This document shows, one piece after another, positions 16,233-23,325 of a DNA stretch of 64,000 nt. Source of the stretch: Rhizobium sp. BG4 (GTDB taxonomy: Bacteria; Pseudomonadota; Alphaproteobacteria; Rhizobiales; Rhizobiaceae). Each line of letters begins with the position of its first letter. The stretch's first letter is position 1. The notes beneath the pieces were generated by a model. It saw nothing but the letters and a program-made list of their open reading frames with translations. It was not told the origin of the DNA and did not search any database. The stretch is taken from positions 2,216,001 through 2,280,000 of the forward strand of contig NZ_CP044125.1 of assembly GCF_016864575.1 (NCBI RefSeq), given 5' to 3'. The position numbers and the translations under genes are program-made.

Positions 16233-16274
16233 AACTTACCCATTATGGGGAAGATTAGCAACCCCAAAATGGGG
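16233..16274 (-). promoter_or_regulatory. Leftward early promoter with two operators
   Basis: On the minus strand: -35 TTGCTA (16256-16261), 17-bp spacer, -10 TAAGTT (16233-16238). Two palindromes of the form CCC-N5-GGG lie at 16239-16249 (CCCATTATGGG, filling the spacer) and 16262-16274 (CCCCAAAATGGGG, upstream of the -35), with centres 24 bp apart. Repressor bound here would occlude RNA polymerase. Confidence 0.7.
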
Positions 16275-16285
16275 CGCGACAGGAC

Positions 16286-16948
16286 ATGAAAGCTGTGGAC
16301 ATGTTTCCCGCTATGGGAAACCAGTTGAGAAATCTGCGTAACAAGCGTGGTTGGACGCACGAACAGGCGGCCGATGCGATGGGTGTTTCAAGGGGCCAGT
16401 TCATCAAGCTTGAACGGGGCGAGCGTCGACTCACGGAGCAGTATATCGAGCAAGCGGCTCGGGCGTTCGAGGTACGGAAGGCCGAAATCTTGGCTGACGG
16501 CGGTGACGACGTGGTGCCTTTGATGGGATATATCGGCGCGGGCGCCCAGATCGAGCCAGAGTTTGAACAAACCCCGCCCGAGGGTCTCGACCAGATTTCA
16601 GTTCCCTTTCCGCTGCCTGACGACATGATCGCTTTTGAAGTTCGTGGCGACTCGATGCTGCCCGTTTTCAAGGACAGGTCGATTCTAATTGTTTATCGCG
16701 ATCAGAAGCGGCCATTGTCATCGTTCTATGGTGAGGAAGCGGCAGTTCGAACATCAGACGGCCGGCGCTTCATAAAAACGATTATGCGCGGGGCGACGGG
16801 GGTCACGCTCAATTCATGGAATGCGGCACCCATCGAGGACGTAGAGTTAGAGTGGATTGGTGAAATTTTCGCAGTCCTGCCGCGGGCCTCCCTGAATAAG
16901 GTTGCGCGCCTGGGCGGCATCCAAGGTAGCCTCCGGATCAACGGATAA
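16286..16948 (+). CDS. CI/LexA-type prophage repressor with S24 self-cleavage domain
   Basis: A 220-residue repressor. The N-terminal helix-turn-helix (about 11-65) contains LRNLRNKRGWTHEQAADAMGVS. The C-terminal S24 domain has a probable Ala-Gly cleavage site at 85-86 (GYIGAGAQ), nucleophile Ser123 in RGDSMLP and Lys164 in RRFIKTI. RecA-stimulated self-cleavage on DNA damage is expected from the family. The start is uncertain: ATG 16286 (AGGAC just upstream), 16301 or 16313. An operator-like palindrome lies inside the first codons. A strong terminator follows the gene. Confidence 0.88.
   Translation: MKAVDMFPAMGNQLRNLRNKRGWTHEQAADAMGVSRGQFIKLERGERRLTEQYIEQAARAFEVRKAEILADGGDDVVPLMGYIGAGAQIEPEFEQTPPEGLDQISVPFPLPDDMIAFEVRGDSMLPVFKDRSILIVYRDQKRPLSSFYGEEAAVRTSDGRRFIKTIMRGATGVTLNSWNAAPIEDVELEWIGEIFAVLPRASLNKVARLGGIQGSLRING
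16304..16320 (+). promoter_or_regulatory. Operator-like palindrome inside the repressor 5' region
   Basis: TTTCCCGCTATGGGAAA has the same CCC-N5-GGG core as the flanking operators and adds three further symmetric bases on each side. Its position across codons 7-12 (or at the start codon if translation begins at 16313) suggests autoregulation of the repressor. Confidence 0.5.
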
Positions 16949-16976
16949 AAGCCTCAAAGAACTGACGGCGATCAAG

Positions 16977-17008
16977 CCCTGCGAAAGATTTTTCGCGGGG
17001 TTTTTTTG
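16977..17008 (+). terminator. Rho-independent terminator of the repressor gene
   Basis: CCCTGCGAAA, loop GATT, TTTCGCGGGG, followed by TTTTTTTG: a 10-bp stem with one G-T pair and a T7 tail, 29 bases after the repressor stop. Confidence 0.85.
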
Positions 17009-17058
17009 TTTTTTGCCAATAGCTTGCGGCCCGCGTTGCCACGATGAGACCAAATCTT

Positions 17059-17100
17059 CCCCATTATGGGGTTGCTAATCTTCCCCAATTTGGGTAATTT
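17059..17100 (+). promoter_or_regulatory. Rightward early promoter with two operators
   Basis: On the plus strand: -35 TTGCTA (17072-17077), 17-bp spacer, -10 TAATTT (17095-17100). Operators CCCCATTATGGGG (17059-17071) and CCCAATTTGGG (17084-17094) are again 24 bp apart. Over about 45 bases the module matches the inverted leftward module at about 40 positions, so both point away from the repressor gene. Confidence 0.7.
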
Positions 17101-17146
17101 TTTCTTGTCCGGCCAACTCCTCCCCATCCGGACTGCCACGTTGGCA

Positions 17147-17184
17147 ACGCCGCCGCCTCCCTCCTCCCTGCAAGGCGGCGGCGT
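17147..17184 (+). other. GC-rich 12-bp hairpin in the rightward early leader
   Basis: ACGCCGCCGCCT and AGGCGGCGGCGT form a perfect 12-bp stem with a 14-base pyrimidine-rich loop, in the leader between the predicted start point (about 17,107) and the first ORF at 17,212. No U tract follows, so it is not a standard terminator. It may be an attenuator, antitermination site or stability element. Confidence 0.5.
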
Positions 17185-17211
17185 CAACGAGGGGAGATAC
17201 AGGCCAAACAC

Positions 17212-17397
17212 ATGAAAACCGAATCCACCACGATCACCGCCGCCGACCGCGCCGACCGCGCGCTGATGGTCAGGCTCTTTCAGGAACGCGGCCCGCAGAC
17301 CGACAAGCAGCTGCTTGCAGCCGGCATCTCCTATGAAAGCCAGGCGAAGAACGTACCGGCCGTCGCCGAAATCGTCCGCGGCGCCGAACTGCACTGA
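17212..17397 (+). CDS. Small early phage protein, unknown function
   Basis: A 61-residue protein and first gene of the rightward operon. GAGGGGAGA lies upstream of the ATG. The sequence is charged and helical (ITAADRADRALMVRLFQE) with a possible winged-helix-like turn (TDKQLLAAGISYESQAKNVP). It might be a small DNA-binding regulator, but no family is recognised. Confidence 0.6.
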   Translation: MKTESTTITAADRADRALMVRLFQERGPQTDKQLLAAGISYESQAKNVPAVAEIVRGAELH

Positions 17398-17468
17398 TCC
17401 GATCCGTTTTGATTTCCGCCCCTGGCCTCAGCGGGCGGAAGGCCGAACGGATGCGAAAGGGCACACCG

Positions 17469-17645
17469 ATGCGGAACATCAAGATCAAACCGATGACTCT
17501 CTCGTCGAGCTACATGGAGCGCCGCAAGCGCGTCAATCACGTCGCCTTGTTTCTCGCGGTCTTCATCCTCTGCTGGGACATCCTGGCGGTAAAGGCGGCG
17601 CTGGTCGCCATGCAGCGTCAGGCTGAAGTCGCGGCGAGGGTCTGA
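17469..17645 (+). CDS. Small membrane protein, early operon
   Basis: A 58-residue protein with a basic N-terminus (MRNIKIKPM, then ERRKRVNH), one membrane segment at about residues 26-46 (VALFLAVFILCWDILAVKAA) and a short tail. The ATG at 17469 has AAAGGG upstream; an ATG at 17451 and an ATT at 17409 are weaker. Its stop overlaps the next gene (TGATG). The N-terminus is likely cytoplasmic by the positive-inside rule. A role in superinfection exclusion or lysis is possible but unproven. Confidence 0.55.
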   Translation: MRNIKIKPMTLSSSYMERRKRVNHVALFLAVFILCWDILAVKAALVAMQRQAEVAARV

Positions 17646-17812
17646 TGAGCGACGACGCCCTGATTTTCATCCTCACGCTGACCGCCGTCTGGTGCGTCAT
17701 CGTCCTGGTGCTTGTTGGCCTCTGCCTTCGCCGCGCGGCTTTGCGCATGCGGCGCGAGCGCTTGGCGTACCAGCGCATCTACCAACCCTTTGTTATGCGT
17801 AAAGGAGAGTGA
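17645..17812 (+). CDS. Second small membrane protein, early operon
   Basis: A 55-residue protein starting MSDDALIFILTLTAVW. One membrane segment spans about residues 5-28, followed by an Arg-rich cytoplasmic tail (RRAALRMRRERLAYQR). Translationally coupled to the preceding membrane protein (TGATG) and followed by AAAGGAGAG for the next gene. The opposite topology of the two single-span proteins suggests a pair. No family recognised. Confidence 0.5.
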   Translation: MSDDALIFILTLTAVWCVIVLVLVGLCLRRAALRMRRERLAYQRIYQPFVMRKGE

Positions 17813-17814
17813 CC

Positions 17815-18186
17815 GTGCGCAAGAAGCTACCGGGAAAAGATCAGCTGGCTGCGTATCTGGCCGCCGGAAACACGGTCGAGCAGATCGCGGCCAAGTACGA
17901 CTGCAAGCCGAAGTCGGCGAGGCGAAAGCTGCGTGAGCTTGGCCTCACTGCCGGGATGACCGGCCATTCGCATTCGCACCATGTCGAGCGACGGATGAAA
18001 TCCATGATCGACTGCGCGCCGGAGCCCGGCGTGATCCTCAAGGAGGATCGCATCACCTTCAATCGTGAAATGCCGTGGCAGGGCACTGGATCGCGCATCC
18101 GGCCGCTCTCCTTGCCGCGACCGTCCATGTATCTCGCGGCGATCGCCAACAAGTATCCGAACCTCAATGGAGATGCCCGTGTCTGA
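17815..18186 (+). CDS. Helix-turn-helix phage protein of unknown function
   Basis: A 123-residue protein, GTG start five bases after a strong AAAGGAGAG. The N-terminal 45 residues look like a resolvase/transposase-type helix-turn-helix (LAAYLAAGNTVEQIAAKYDCKPKSARRKL). The rest is unassigned (ILKEDRITFNREMPWQGTGSR). Probably DNA-binding, perhaps a regulator of the early operon. Confidence 0.55.
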   Translation: MRKKLPGKDQLAAYLAAGNTVEQIAAKYDCKPKSARRKLRELGLTAGMTGHSHSHHVERRMKSMIDCAPEPGVILKEDRITFNREMPWQGTGSRIRPLSLPRPSMYLAAIANKYPNLNGDARV

Positions 18187-18388
18187 CGCGATCCTCAACG
18201 GCACTGGCCCATCAATCAATTCCGAGCATTACGAGGTCGAGCGCATCTATCGCGCTGTCGCAGATGGCGAACCGACGTTCGAGATCCTGCAGCTGCTCTA
18301 CGATCGCTTCGGCGTTGAGTGCAACCTGCGCCCCCCCGTCGCGGAACTTCGCCTTGCAGGCCGCTGCAGCCGTTCGTCGAGGGCCTGA
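18179..18388 (+). CDS. Small early phage protein
   Basis: About 69 residues from a GTG at 18179 with GGAG upstream (an ATG at 18173 is an alternative). It overlaps the previous gene and ends one base before the sliding clamp ATG. The core EVERIYRAVADGEPTFEILQLLYDRFG looks like a small helix-turn-helix. A C7 run near 18,331 precedes an Arg/Ser-rich tail that may not be the original C-terminus. Confidence 0.5.
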   Translation: MSDAILNGTGPSINSEHYEVERIYRAVADGEPTFEILQLLYDRFGVECNLRPPVAELRLAGRCSRSSRA

Positions 18389-18389
18389 G

Positions 18390-19547
18390 ATGTTCGTCAC
18401 CGAAAAGGCAGCTATCGCCGCGGCACTCTCAATCGCCAATGACGCGGTCAACAACGGGGCAAAAATCCCCGTGCTTACGCATGTCCTCTTCGACCGGGAC
18501 GGCGACCGAATGACTGTCACTGGCACCAACCTCGATCAGGAGATCAGCGCCAGCTTCGCAGCTGAGATCGCACGGGATTTCGAGCCGTTCGCGTGCCCTG
18601 CAAAGCTCTTGGTCAGCATCGTCAAGAATATCGCTGACGGCTTTAATGTGACGATCGACGCCGTCTATTCCGGCGGGAAGCTCAGCGATATCAGGATCAC
18701 CTCGGGCAAATTCCGAACAAAGCTGCCGGTCCTGCCCGCTCGCGATTTCCCGGCGATGCCTTCGGGCGATCTTCCTCACCAGTTGAGCCTGAGCGCCGAC
18801 CACTTCCTGAAGGCTCTCAAGACGGTCTCGTTTGCCGCTGAAACCAACGAGCAGCGATATGCTCTGTGCGGTGTTCGCCTCGACCCGGAGAAGGACGGCC
18901 TCGTCGTTGTCGCCTCTGACGGCAATCGTCTGGCGCGCCGCACCCTGTCGGCGCTGGAGTTCGATCAGGATCTATACGGCGTTCCGGGGGTCACGATACC
19001 CAACGCAGCCGTCTCGGCGATCGCGCGCATCCTCGACAAGAAAGAAGACGTGACCATCGATCTTTCGGAGGATCGCATCCGCGTTGCCACCGATGGAGCC
19101 GTCGTCACCTCGAAACTCGTCGATGGTCACTTCCTCCCATACAAGCCGCTGATGCCGCATCCGGACAGTCTGCGAGTGATCATCAGCGCGCAGGCGCTGT
19201 CATCTGCCCTCGCTCGAGTCCTGACGGTCAGTCCCGACAAGATGAGCGGCGTCGTCTTCGATTTCAGCGAAGGCAAGCTCGTCCTGCATTCGAGCGACGA
19301 TTCCCACGGTGAGGCGGACGACGAGATCGCAGCCGTCTGCCCCGGCGAAATCTGCCAGGGCTACAACGGCCGGCATATCATTGCCGCGCTTGAACACCTG
19401 GACCGCGACGAAGTCGAGATTGTCGTCGGCGCCGGCAAGGTTCCGGCATATATCCGCCCAGTTGGTGACGATCGCACAATCATGATGGCGGGTGTCGTGC
19501 GTATGCGCGGAACCTCGGCGGCGCTACTCGAAGGAGAAGCGGCATGA
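18390..19547 (+). CDS. dnaN: Phage-encoded DNA polymerase III beta subunit (sliding clamp)
   Basis: A 385-residue clamp of normal bacterial length with three repeated domains. Hallmarks are IPVLTHVLF and TGTNLDQEISA in domain 1, RYALCGVRLDPEKDGLVVVASDGNRLA in domain 2, and DEVEIVVGAGKVPAYIRPVGD...MMAGVVRMR in domain 3, the position of the hydrophobic partner cleft. A separate host dnaN is expected elsewhere, so this copy probably lets the phage direct polymerase to its own forks. The ATG is two bases after the preceding stop; the stop overlaps the DUF1643 gene. Confidence 0.88.
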   Translation: MFVTEKAAIAAALSIANDAVNNGAKIPVLTHVLFDRDGDRMTVTGTNLDQEISASFAAEIARDFEPFACPAKLLVSIVKNIADGFNVTIDAVYSGGKLSDIRITSGKFRTKLPVLPARDFPAMPSGDLPHQLSLSADHFLKALKTVSFAAETNEQRYALCGVRLDPEKDGLVVVASDGNRLARRTLSALEFDQDLYGVPGVTIPNAAVSAIARILDKKEDVTIDLSEDRIRVATDGAVVTSKLVDGHFLPYKPLMPHPDSLRVIISAQALSSALARVLTVSPDKMSGVVFDFSEGKLVLHSSDDSHGEADDEIAAVCPGEICQGYNGRHIIAALEHLDRDEVEIVVGAGKVPAYIRPVGDDRTIMMAGVVRMRGTSAALLEGEAA

Positions 19548-20125
19548 CCCAGCTGTCGCTGTACGGCTCCGAGCCGGAAATGAAAAAGACCGCGCTCATC
19601 TCTGATTGCGGCCTCTATCGCTACGAGCTGACGCGCGTCTGGCAGAAGGGTGCGCCGCTTCTCGTCACCTGCATGCTGAACCCATCGACGGCAGATGCCG
19701 ATATCGACGATCCGACAATCCGCACGCTGATCCATTTCGGCAAGGTCTGGGGATACGGCGGCCTGATGGTCGTCAACCTGTTCGCGTTTCGCTCGTCGAG
19801 CCCGGTCGTCATGATGGCGCAGACCTATCCGCGCGGACCGAAGAACGAGGACGCCATCGCAACCGCCCTCGGGATAGCCCGAGCGCAAAACACGCCGATG
19901 CTCGCCGCATGGGGCGCCAACGGCGCGCACCACGCGGGGCCGCGCGACCTGCTTGGCGGTCAGGACTGGCTTTGCATTCTGGCGAAGAAGCACACGGTTG
20001 ATCTCGTCTGCCTGGGCCTAACGAAGGACGGCTTCCCGAAGCACCCGATGGCGCGCGGCGTCCATCGTATTCCGCGCGACCAACAACCGATCCCGTTTCA
20101 ACGCGCGGCGGAGGTGTCACTATGA
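19544..20125 (+). CDS. DUF1643 domain protein
   Basis: A 193-residue protein with the DUF1643 pattern: YRYELTRVW, then VTCMLNPSTADADIDDPTIR, then GLMVVNLFAFRSSSP, then NTPMLAAWGANG, ending LGLTKDGFPKHPMARG. The conserved Asn-Pro-Ser and His/Pro motifs suggest an enzyme fold, but the activity is not established. It overlaps the clamp (ATGA) and the next gene (ATGA). Such genes are frequent in alphaproteobacterial phages next to replication functions. Confidence 0.75.
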   Translation: MTQLSLYGSEPEMKKTALISDCGLYRYELTRVWQKGAPLLVTCMLNPSTADADIDDPTIRTLIHFGKVWGYGGLMVVNLFAFRSSSPVVMMAQTYPRGPKNEDAIATALGIARAQNTPMLAAWGANGAHHAGPRDLLGGQDWLCILAKKHTVDLVCLGLTKDGFPKHPMARGVHRIPRDQQPIPFQRAAEVSL

Positions 20126-20439
20126 TTGAATTTCATTGCGACAGGACGATCAAGTCTACCCGCAAGCCGCATCGTTGCGAGCAGTGCAACACCATGATCG
20201 ATGCTGGAAGCCCGGCACACTACGGCGCCGGAAAGTTCGACGGTTACTTTTACTCGCATCACTGCCACGTCGAATGCCATGCAGCAGCGTATGCGCTTGC
20301 TGAAGAAACGGACTGCTGGGCTGAAGATTTCCCATGGTTTCAGCATATGTCAGAGACCGATCATCATGAATGGCTCCTGACGTTTTACCCGATCGTCGCA
20401 GATCGCCTTAGCATCGTCCCCCTGGAGTTCGATCGCTGA
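20122..20439 (+). CDS. Cys/His-rich phage protein, probable zinc ribbon
   Basis: A 105-residue protein with CEQCNTMI near residue 23 and HCHVECHAAAYAL near residue 52. The paired C-x-x-C and C-x-x-x-C spacing would bind one zinc. The remainder contains many Trp/Asp residues (DCWAEDFPWFQHMSETDHHEW). Start and stop overlap its neighbours. Exact role unknown. Confidence 0.6.
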   Translation: MIEFHCDRTIKSTRKPHRCEQCNTMIDAGSPAHYGAGKFDGYFYSHHCHVECHAAAYALAEETDCWAEDFPWFQHMSETDHHEWLLTFYPIVADRLSIVPLEFDR

Positions 20440-20981
20440 TGGCTACAGTCGAAGAGAAAGAGCGGCTGGGCGCCATACGCTTACGACATGAGCAGGCGAG
20501 CAAGGACTGGCAGGTTGGCGGCTCTGGTCTGGAGTTGCATGCAGTCCTCGTTCCTCGAACGCCGCCAGTTGCGATCGTCGGGCTCTTGGAAGATTGCGGC
20601 TATACCGATCGCGACTTCCTCGTGCACGCGCATGACGATGTCGCCTTTCTCTTGGCGATGCTGAAGCGGGCAGCTGACAAGCTGCATAGCCTAGTGCCGC
20701 CGGAAGATCCTCGCGAGATCGAGCGCCGGGAACGCGAGGCCGCCGAGAAGAACTTTGCCGCCAACTGCGCGATGATGTGCGCCAACGACCGCGCATTCCG
20801 CCAGTTCCTGATCGAGCGGCACCAGCTGCAGGACGCTGGCGATACCGAGCGCGTGAAAACGCGTGTCCGATCCATCCTCGCCATCACATCGATGGCTGAG
20901 TTGAACGACGACGAGAACGCCGCAAAGCGCTGGAAAGCGCTGCGGTCTGATTTCAAAACATGGCTGAGGGTGAGCGCGTGA
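20439..20981 (+). CDS. Phage hypothetical protein, helical
   Basis: A 180-residue protein with TGATG coupling to the previous gene. It is mostly helical and charged (REIERREREAAEKNFAANCA) with HAHDDVAFLLAMLKRAADKL near the middle, a pattern I have seen in small Rhizobiales phage proteins. No assigned domain. It ends overlapping a GTG start. Confidence 0.55.
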   Translation: MATVEEKERLGAIRLRHEQASKDWQVGGSGLELHAVLVPRTPPVAIVGLLEDCGYTDRDFLVHAHDDVAFLLAMLKRAADKLHSLVPPEDPREIERREREAAEKNFAANCAMMCANDRAFRQFLIERHQLQDAGDTERVKTRVRSILAITSMAELNDDENAAKRWKALRSDFKTWLRVSA

Positions 20982-21712
20982 CCAAAGATATTGAAAAATT
21001 TGCGGCGATGGCGACGGAAGAATACGTTCGCTGGCTGGCCGCTGGCAACTCCAGCGGAACCCTTTCGGAGCACGCGGTCGCAGGGCTACGCAAACACTTC
21101 GCAGATGTCCTGAACGACTATGCGAGCGGCTCCTACCCATCCCCCATTTCACATTTGCTGGGGAGCGCCGATGACGACGAAACCTACGAAATCGGCAAGC
21201 GTGATGGCTATTCCGAAGCTGTCCAGCAGATCGATCAGCTGACCGGCGGCGATGGCGAGTACCGCTATTGCACCGATCATGATCCGGACCGGCACACTCC
21301 CGGCCCTGCCGAGATGATCCAGCGCATCGTTGACCGCTTCGAAACGCTCAATCTGCTGCACGATGCGGAGAAGACAGGCCGAGATCAGGAGTGGGGCATA
21401 TCAGCCGCACCTCGTTTGGTGGGGATCGATGATCTCCGGAAACGCATTGCTGGCGCCATTTTCGACCCCGGCGCGACTGAGGGCGTCAAGGGCGACCGCC
21501 ACCTGACGACATGGCAGACGGACGCCGTTATGCGCGCGATTGCCTCTGTGCCTCATGTGGTGGGGAGCGAGCACCAATTTCGGGACTTCTGCGATCAGCT
21601 GATCGCGATGTTCGATTTCAATAAACTTGAGCATTCAGTATGCGACGAGGATATGGACCTCGTCGAGCACATCCGCGCTGCCTTGGCCTCAACTTCGGAG
21701 GCGCAGGGATGA
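20978..21712 (+). CDS. Phage hypothetical protein
   Basis: About 244 residues from a GTG at 20978 overlapping the preceding stop (GTGA), with GAGGG upstream; an ATG at 20960 is an alternative. Three parts are visible: an N-terminal helical region, a Gly/Asp/His-rich middle (TGGDGEYRYCTDHDPDRHTPGP) and a helical C-terminus. The linear pattern does not match a family I know. Confidence 0.5.
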   Translation: MTKDIEKFAAMATEEYVRWLAAGNSSGTLSEHAVAGLRKHFADVLNDYASGSYPSPISHLLGSADDDETYEIGKRDGYSEAVQQIDQLTGGDGEYRYCTDHDPDRHTPGPAEMIQRIVDRFETLNLLHDAEKTGRDQEWGISAAPRLVGIDDLRKRIAGAIFDPGATEGVKGDRHLTTWQTDAVMRAIASVPHVVGSEHQFRDFCDQLIAMFDFNKLEHSVCDEDMDLVEHIRAALASTSEAQG

Positions 21713-21954
21713 GAAACGTCAACGACAGCATCACCTTTCTCACAGGATGGGCAGCCGAAATCAGGGCTAGCAGCGGAAACTCAGTTGATGCTGACTGCTT
21801 GGAATACGCTGCCACCAATCTGGCCGAGCAGGCTTCTGAGATTGACCGGCTACGCGCCGCGCTGACGAAAATCTCAAGCCCAACGCAGACCACTGGCTTG
21901 CTGTGGTGGCAGGTGGAAGCCCGCGCCGCTCTCTCTGCGGAGGTAGAGGGATGA
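21709..21954 (+). CDS. Small phage protein with coiled-coil-like segment
   Basis: An 81-residue protein, ATGA overlap at its start. AATNLAEQASEIDRLRAAL is a short heptad-patterned helix of the type found in many small phage proteins, followed by a Trp-containing tail. Probably real because of the coupled start and continuing operon; function unknown. Confidence 0.5.
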   Translation: MRNVNDSITFLTGWAAEIRASSGNSVDADCLEYAATNLAEQASEIDRLRAALTKISSPTQTTGLLWWQVEARAALSAEVEG

Positions 21955-22199
21955 GCAAGCCACACCCTGATGACATCGCCGTTGACCGCTTCGCCGCAGC
22001 GATGAAGGAAAAACTTGCCGAAAAGCGCAACGAAGGCTTCAGCGGCTGGTGCGACCCAACCCAATGCCCGATCGACTACCTCACCGCAAAGCTTGCTGAG
22101 CAAATTCACTCCAGACCTGTCCTCGATCCGGTCGATATCGGCAATTTCGCAATGATGATTTTCAACCGCCCTGGGGAGGTACCAGATCGTGGCCGCTAA
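21951..22199 (+). CDS. Conserved small phage protein (DPVDIxNFAMM motif)
   Basis: An 82-residue protein with the pattern DDIAVDRFAAAMKEKLAEKR, GWCDPTQC and DPVDIGNFAMMIFNR. I recognise this as a motif recurring in small proteins of many tailed phages, sometimes attached to nucleotide-metabolism proteins. No activity is known. ATGA overlap upstream, and 11-base overlap with the next gene. Confidence 0.55.
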   Translation: MSKPHPDDIAVDRFAAAMKEKLAEKRNEGFSGWCDPTQCPIDYLTAKLAEQIHSRPVLDPVDIGNFAMMIFNRPGEVPDRGR

Positions 22200-22545
22200 A
22201 CGTTTCCGCAAGAAGCCAGTCGAGATCGACGCCGTACAGTGGACAGGCAAAAACGTGCTGGAGGTCTACACCTTTATGCACGGCGCGCCTGATCTCAAGC
22301 GCGATATAGCGCAGGACAAATGGCAAGACTTCACCAGCATGCACGAGGGCAAAGACTGGCATATCAAGACGCTGGAGGACGGCCCGAACGGCGAGGCAAA
22401 GCATGTAGCCAGCGTAGGCGACTGGATCATCAAAGGCGTGAAGGGCGAGCTATACCCCTGCAAACCCGACATCTTTGAAGCCACCTACGAACAGGTCGAG
22501 CCCCCACCGCCCGTAGAGACATGTGGTGGGGAGCGAAGCCGATAA
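22189..22545 (+). CDS. Conserved phage protein (PCKPDIFxxTYE motif)
   Basis: A 118-residue protein, GTG start with GGGGAGG upstream. The motifs RFRKKPVEIDAVQWTG at the start and GDWIIKGVKGELYPCKPDIF, then ATYEQVE, are typical of a small phage family found across many siphoviruses. Its function is unknown. Overlaps the preceding gene by 11 bases. Confidence 0.65.
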   Translation: MAAKRFRKKPVEIDAVQWTGKNVLEVYTFMHGAPDLKRDIAQDKWQDFTSMHEGKDWHIKTLEDGPNGEAKHVASVGDWIIKGVKGELYPCKPDIFEATYEQVEPPPPVETCGGERSR

Positions 22546-22570
22546 AATTGCCCTGCTCGAGGAAAAACGC

Positions 22571-23119
22571 ATGAGTTTTACCCTCAACCGCGCACTCGAC
22601 AAGAACGTCAGCAAGTCAGAAGGATCAGGCGAAACGATGCATGTTGTATCGTATTTCGAGGACTGCGGTCACTCTCCTGCGTGGCCCCTTATCCCGACCG
22701 CAGTCATAAATTTGGATCAAGCCGGTTTCAGCTTTCATCCTTACCAGTCTCCGCTCTGGAATGACCCATGCCTAATTTGCCACGATGAGGAGGGGGCAAC
22801 CAAGGGCTTCCTTGTCTATCGGTATGACCAGCAGCGGTGCGCGTGGTTCATACTACTCGCCTACACCTTACCGAACTATCGTCGCCTCGGGGTTCATACC
22901 ATCCTCTTCGAAACCCTCGTCGAGAGGGGGAAGATGCGTGGCGATATTTTATCGATCGACAGCGGTACCCATGTGCTGAACAAGGCGGCTCAAGCAGCCT
23001 TTGAAGCTCAAGGACGGAAACAGGTCGCCGTCCATTACGAATATCGCCTTCGCGATTGGCTTCCGGGCAAGCGACCGGTTGATCTCCCACCTCCTGAAGA
23101 GAGGAAAAACGCAGAATGA
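22571..23119 (+). CDS. Phage GNAT-family N-acetyltransferase
   Basis: A 182-residue protein from an ATG at 22571 with AGGAAA upstream (a GTG at 22523 in the previous gene is possible). The acetyl-CoA motif appears as LAYTLPNYRRLGVHTILFETLVE (R-x-x-G-x form), followed by a beta strand and a helix with NKAAQAAFEAQGR. The N-terminal half is unassigned (PLWNDPCLICHDEEGATKGFLVYR). It may modify a small molecule or a protein; near the integrase end it looks like a cargo gene. Confidence 0.65.
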   Translation: MSFTLNRALDKNVSKSEGSGETMHVVSYFEDCGHSPAWPLIPTAVINLDQAGFSFHPYQSPLWNDPCLICHDEEGATKGFLVYRYDQQRCAWFILLAYTLPNYRRLGVHTILFETLVERGKMRGDILSIDSGTHVLNKAAQAAFEAQGRKQVAVHYEYRLRDWLPGKRPVDLPPPEERKNAE

Positions 23120-23325
23120 GCGACCGCACCAGATCCGGTCGCCGCAAGTCTGCGATCGTCCGCCTCGTGGCAGGCGCACCTTCGTCAGAAATGGAGCGCC
23201 ACGGCGCCGCTGTCCTCGCCATTGCGCTCGGGACGACGACAGATCAGCAGCTCGTCGATATGGCCCGCGAGGTCTGGACGGCGATGGCAGCGCAGCGCGC
23301 GAAAGAGATGGAGGCGCCGCAATGA
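23116..23325 (+). CDS. Small phage protein, unknown function
   Basis: A 69-residue helical protein with an Arg/Lys-rich start (MSDRTRSGRRKSAIVRL) and a heptad-like C-terminal helix. ATGA overlap at both ends. No family recognised. Confidence 0.5.
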   Translation: MSDRTRSGRRKSAIVRLVAGAPSSEMERHGAAVLAIALGTTTDQQLVDMAREVWTAMAAQRAKEMEAPQ

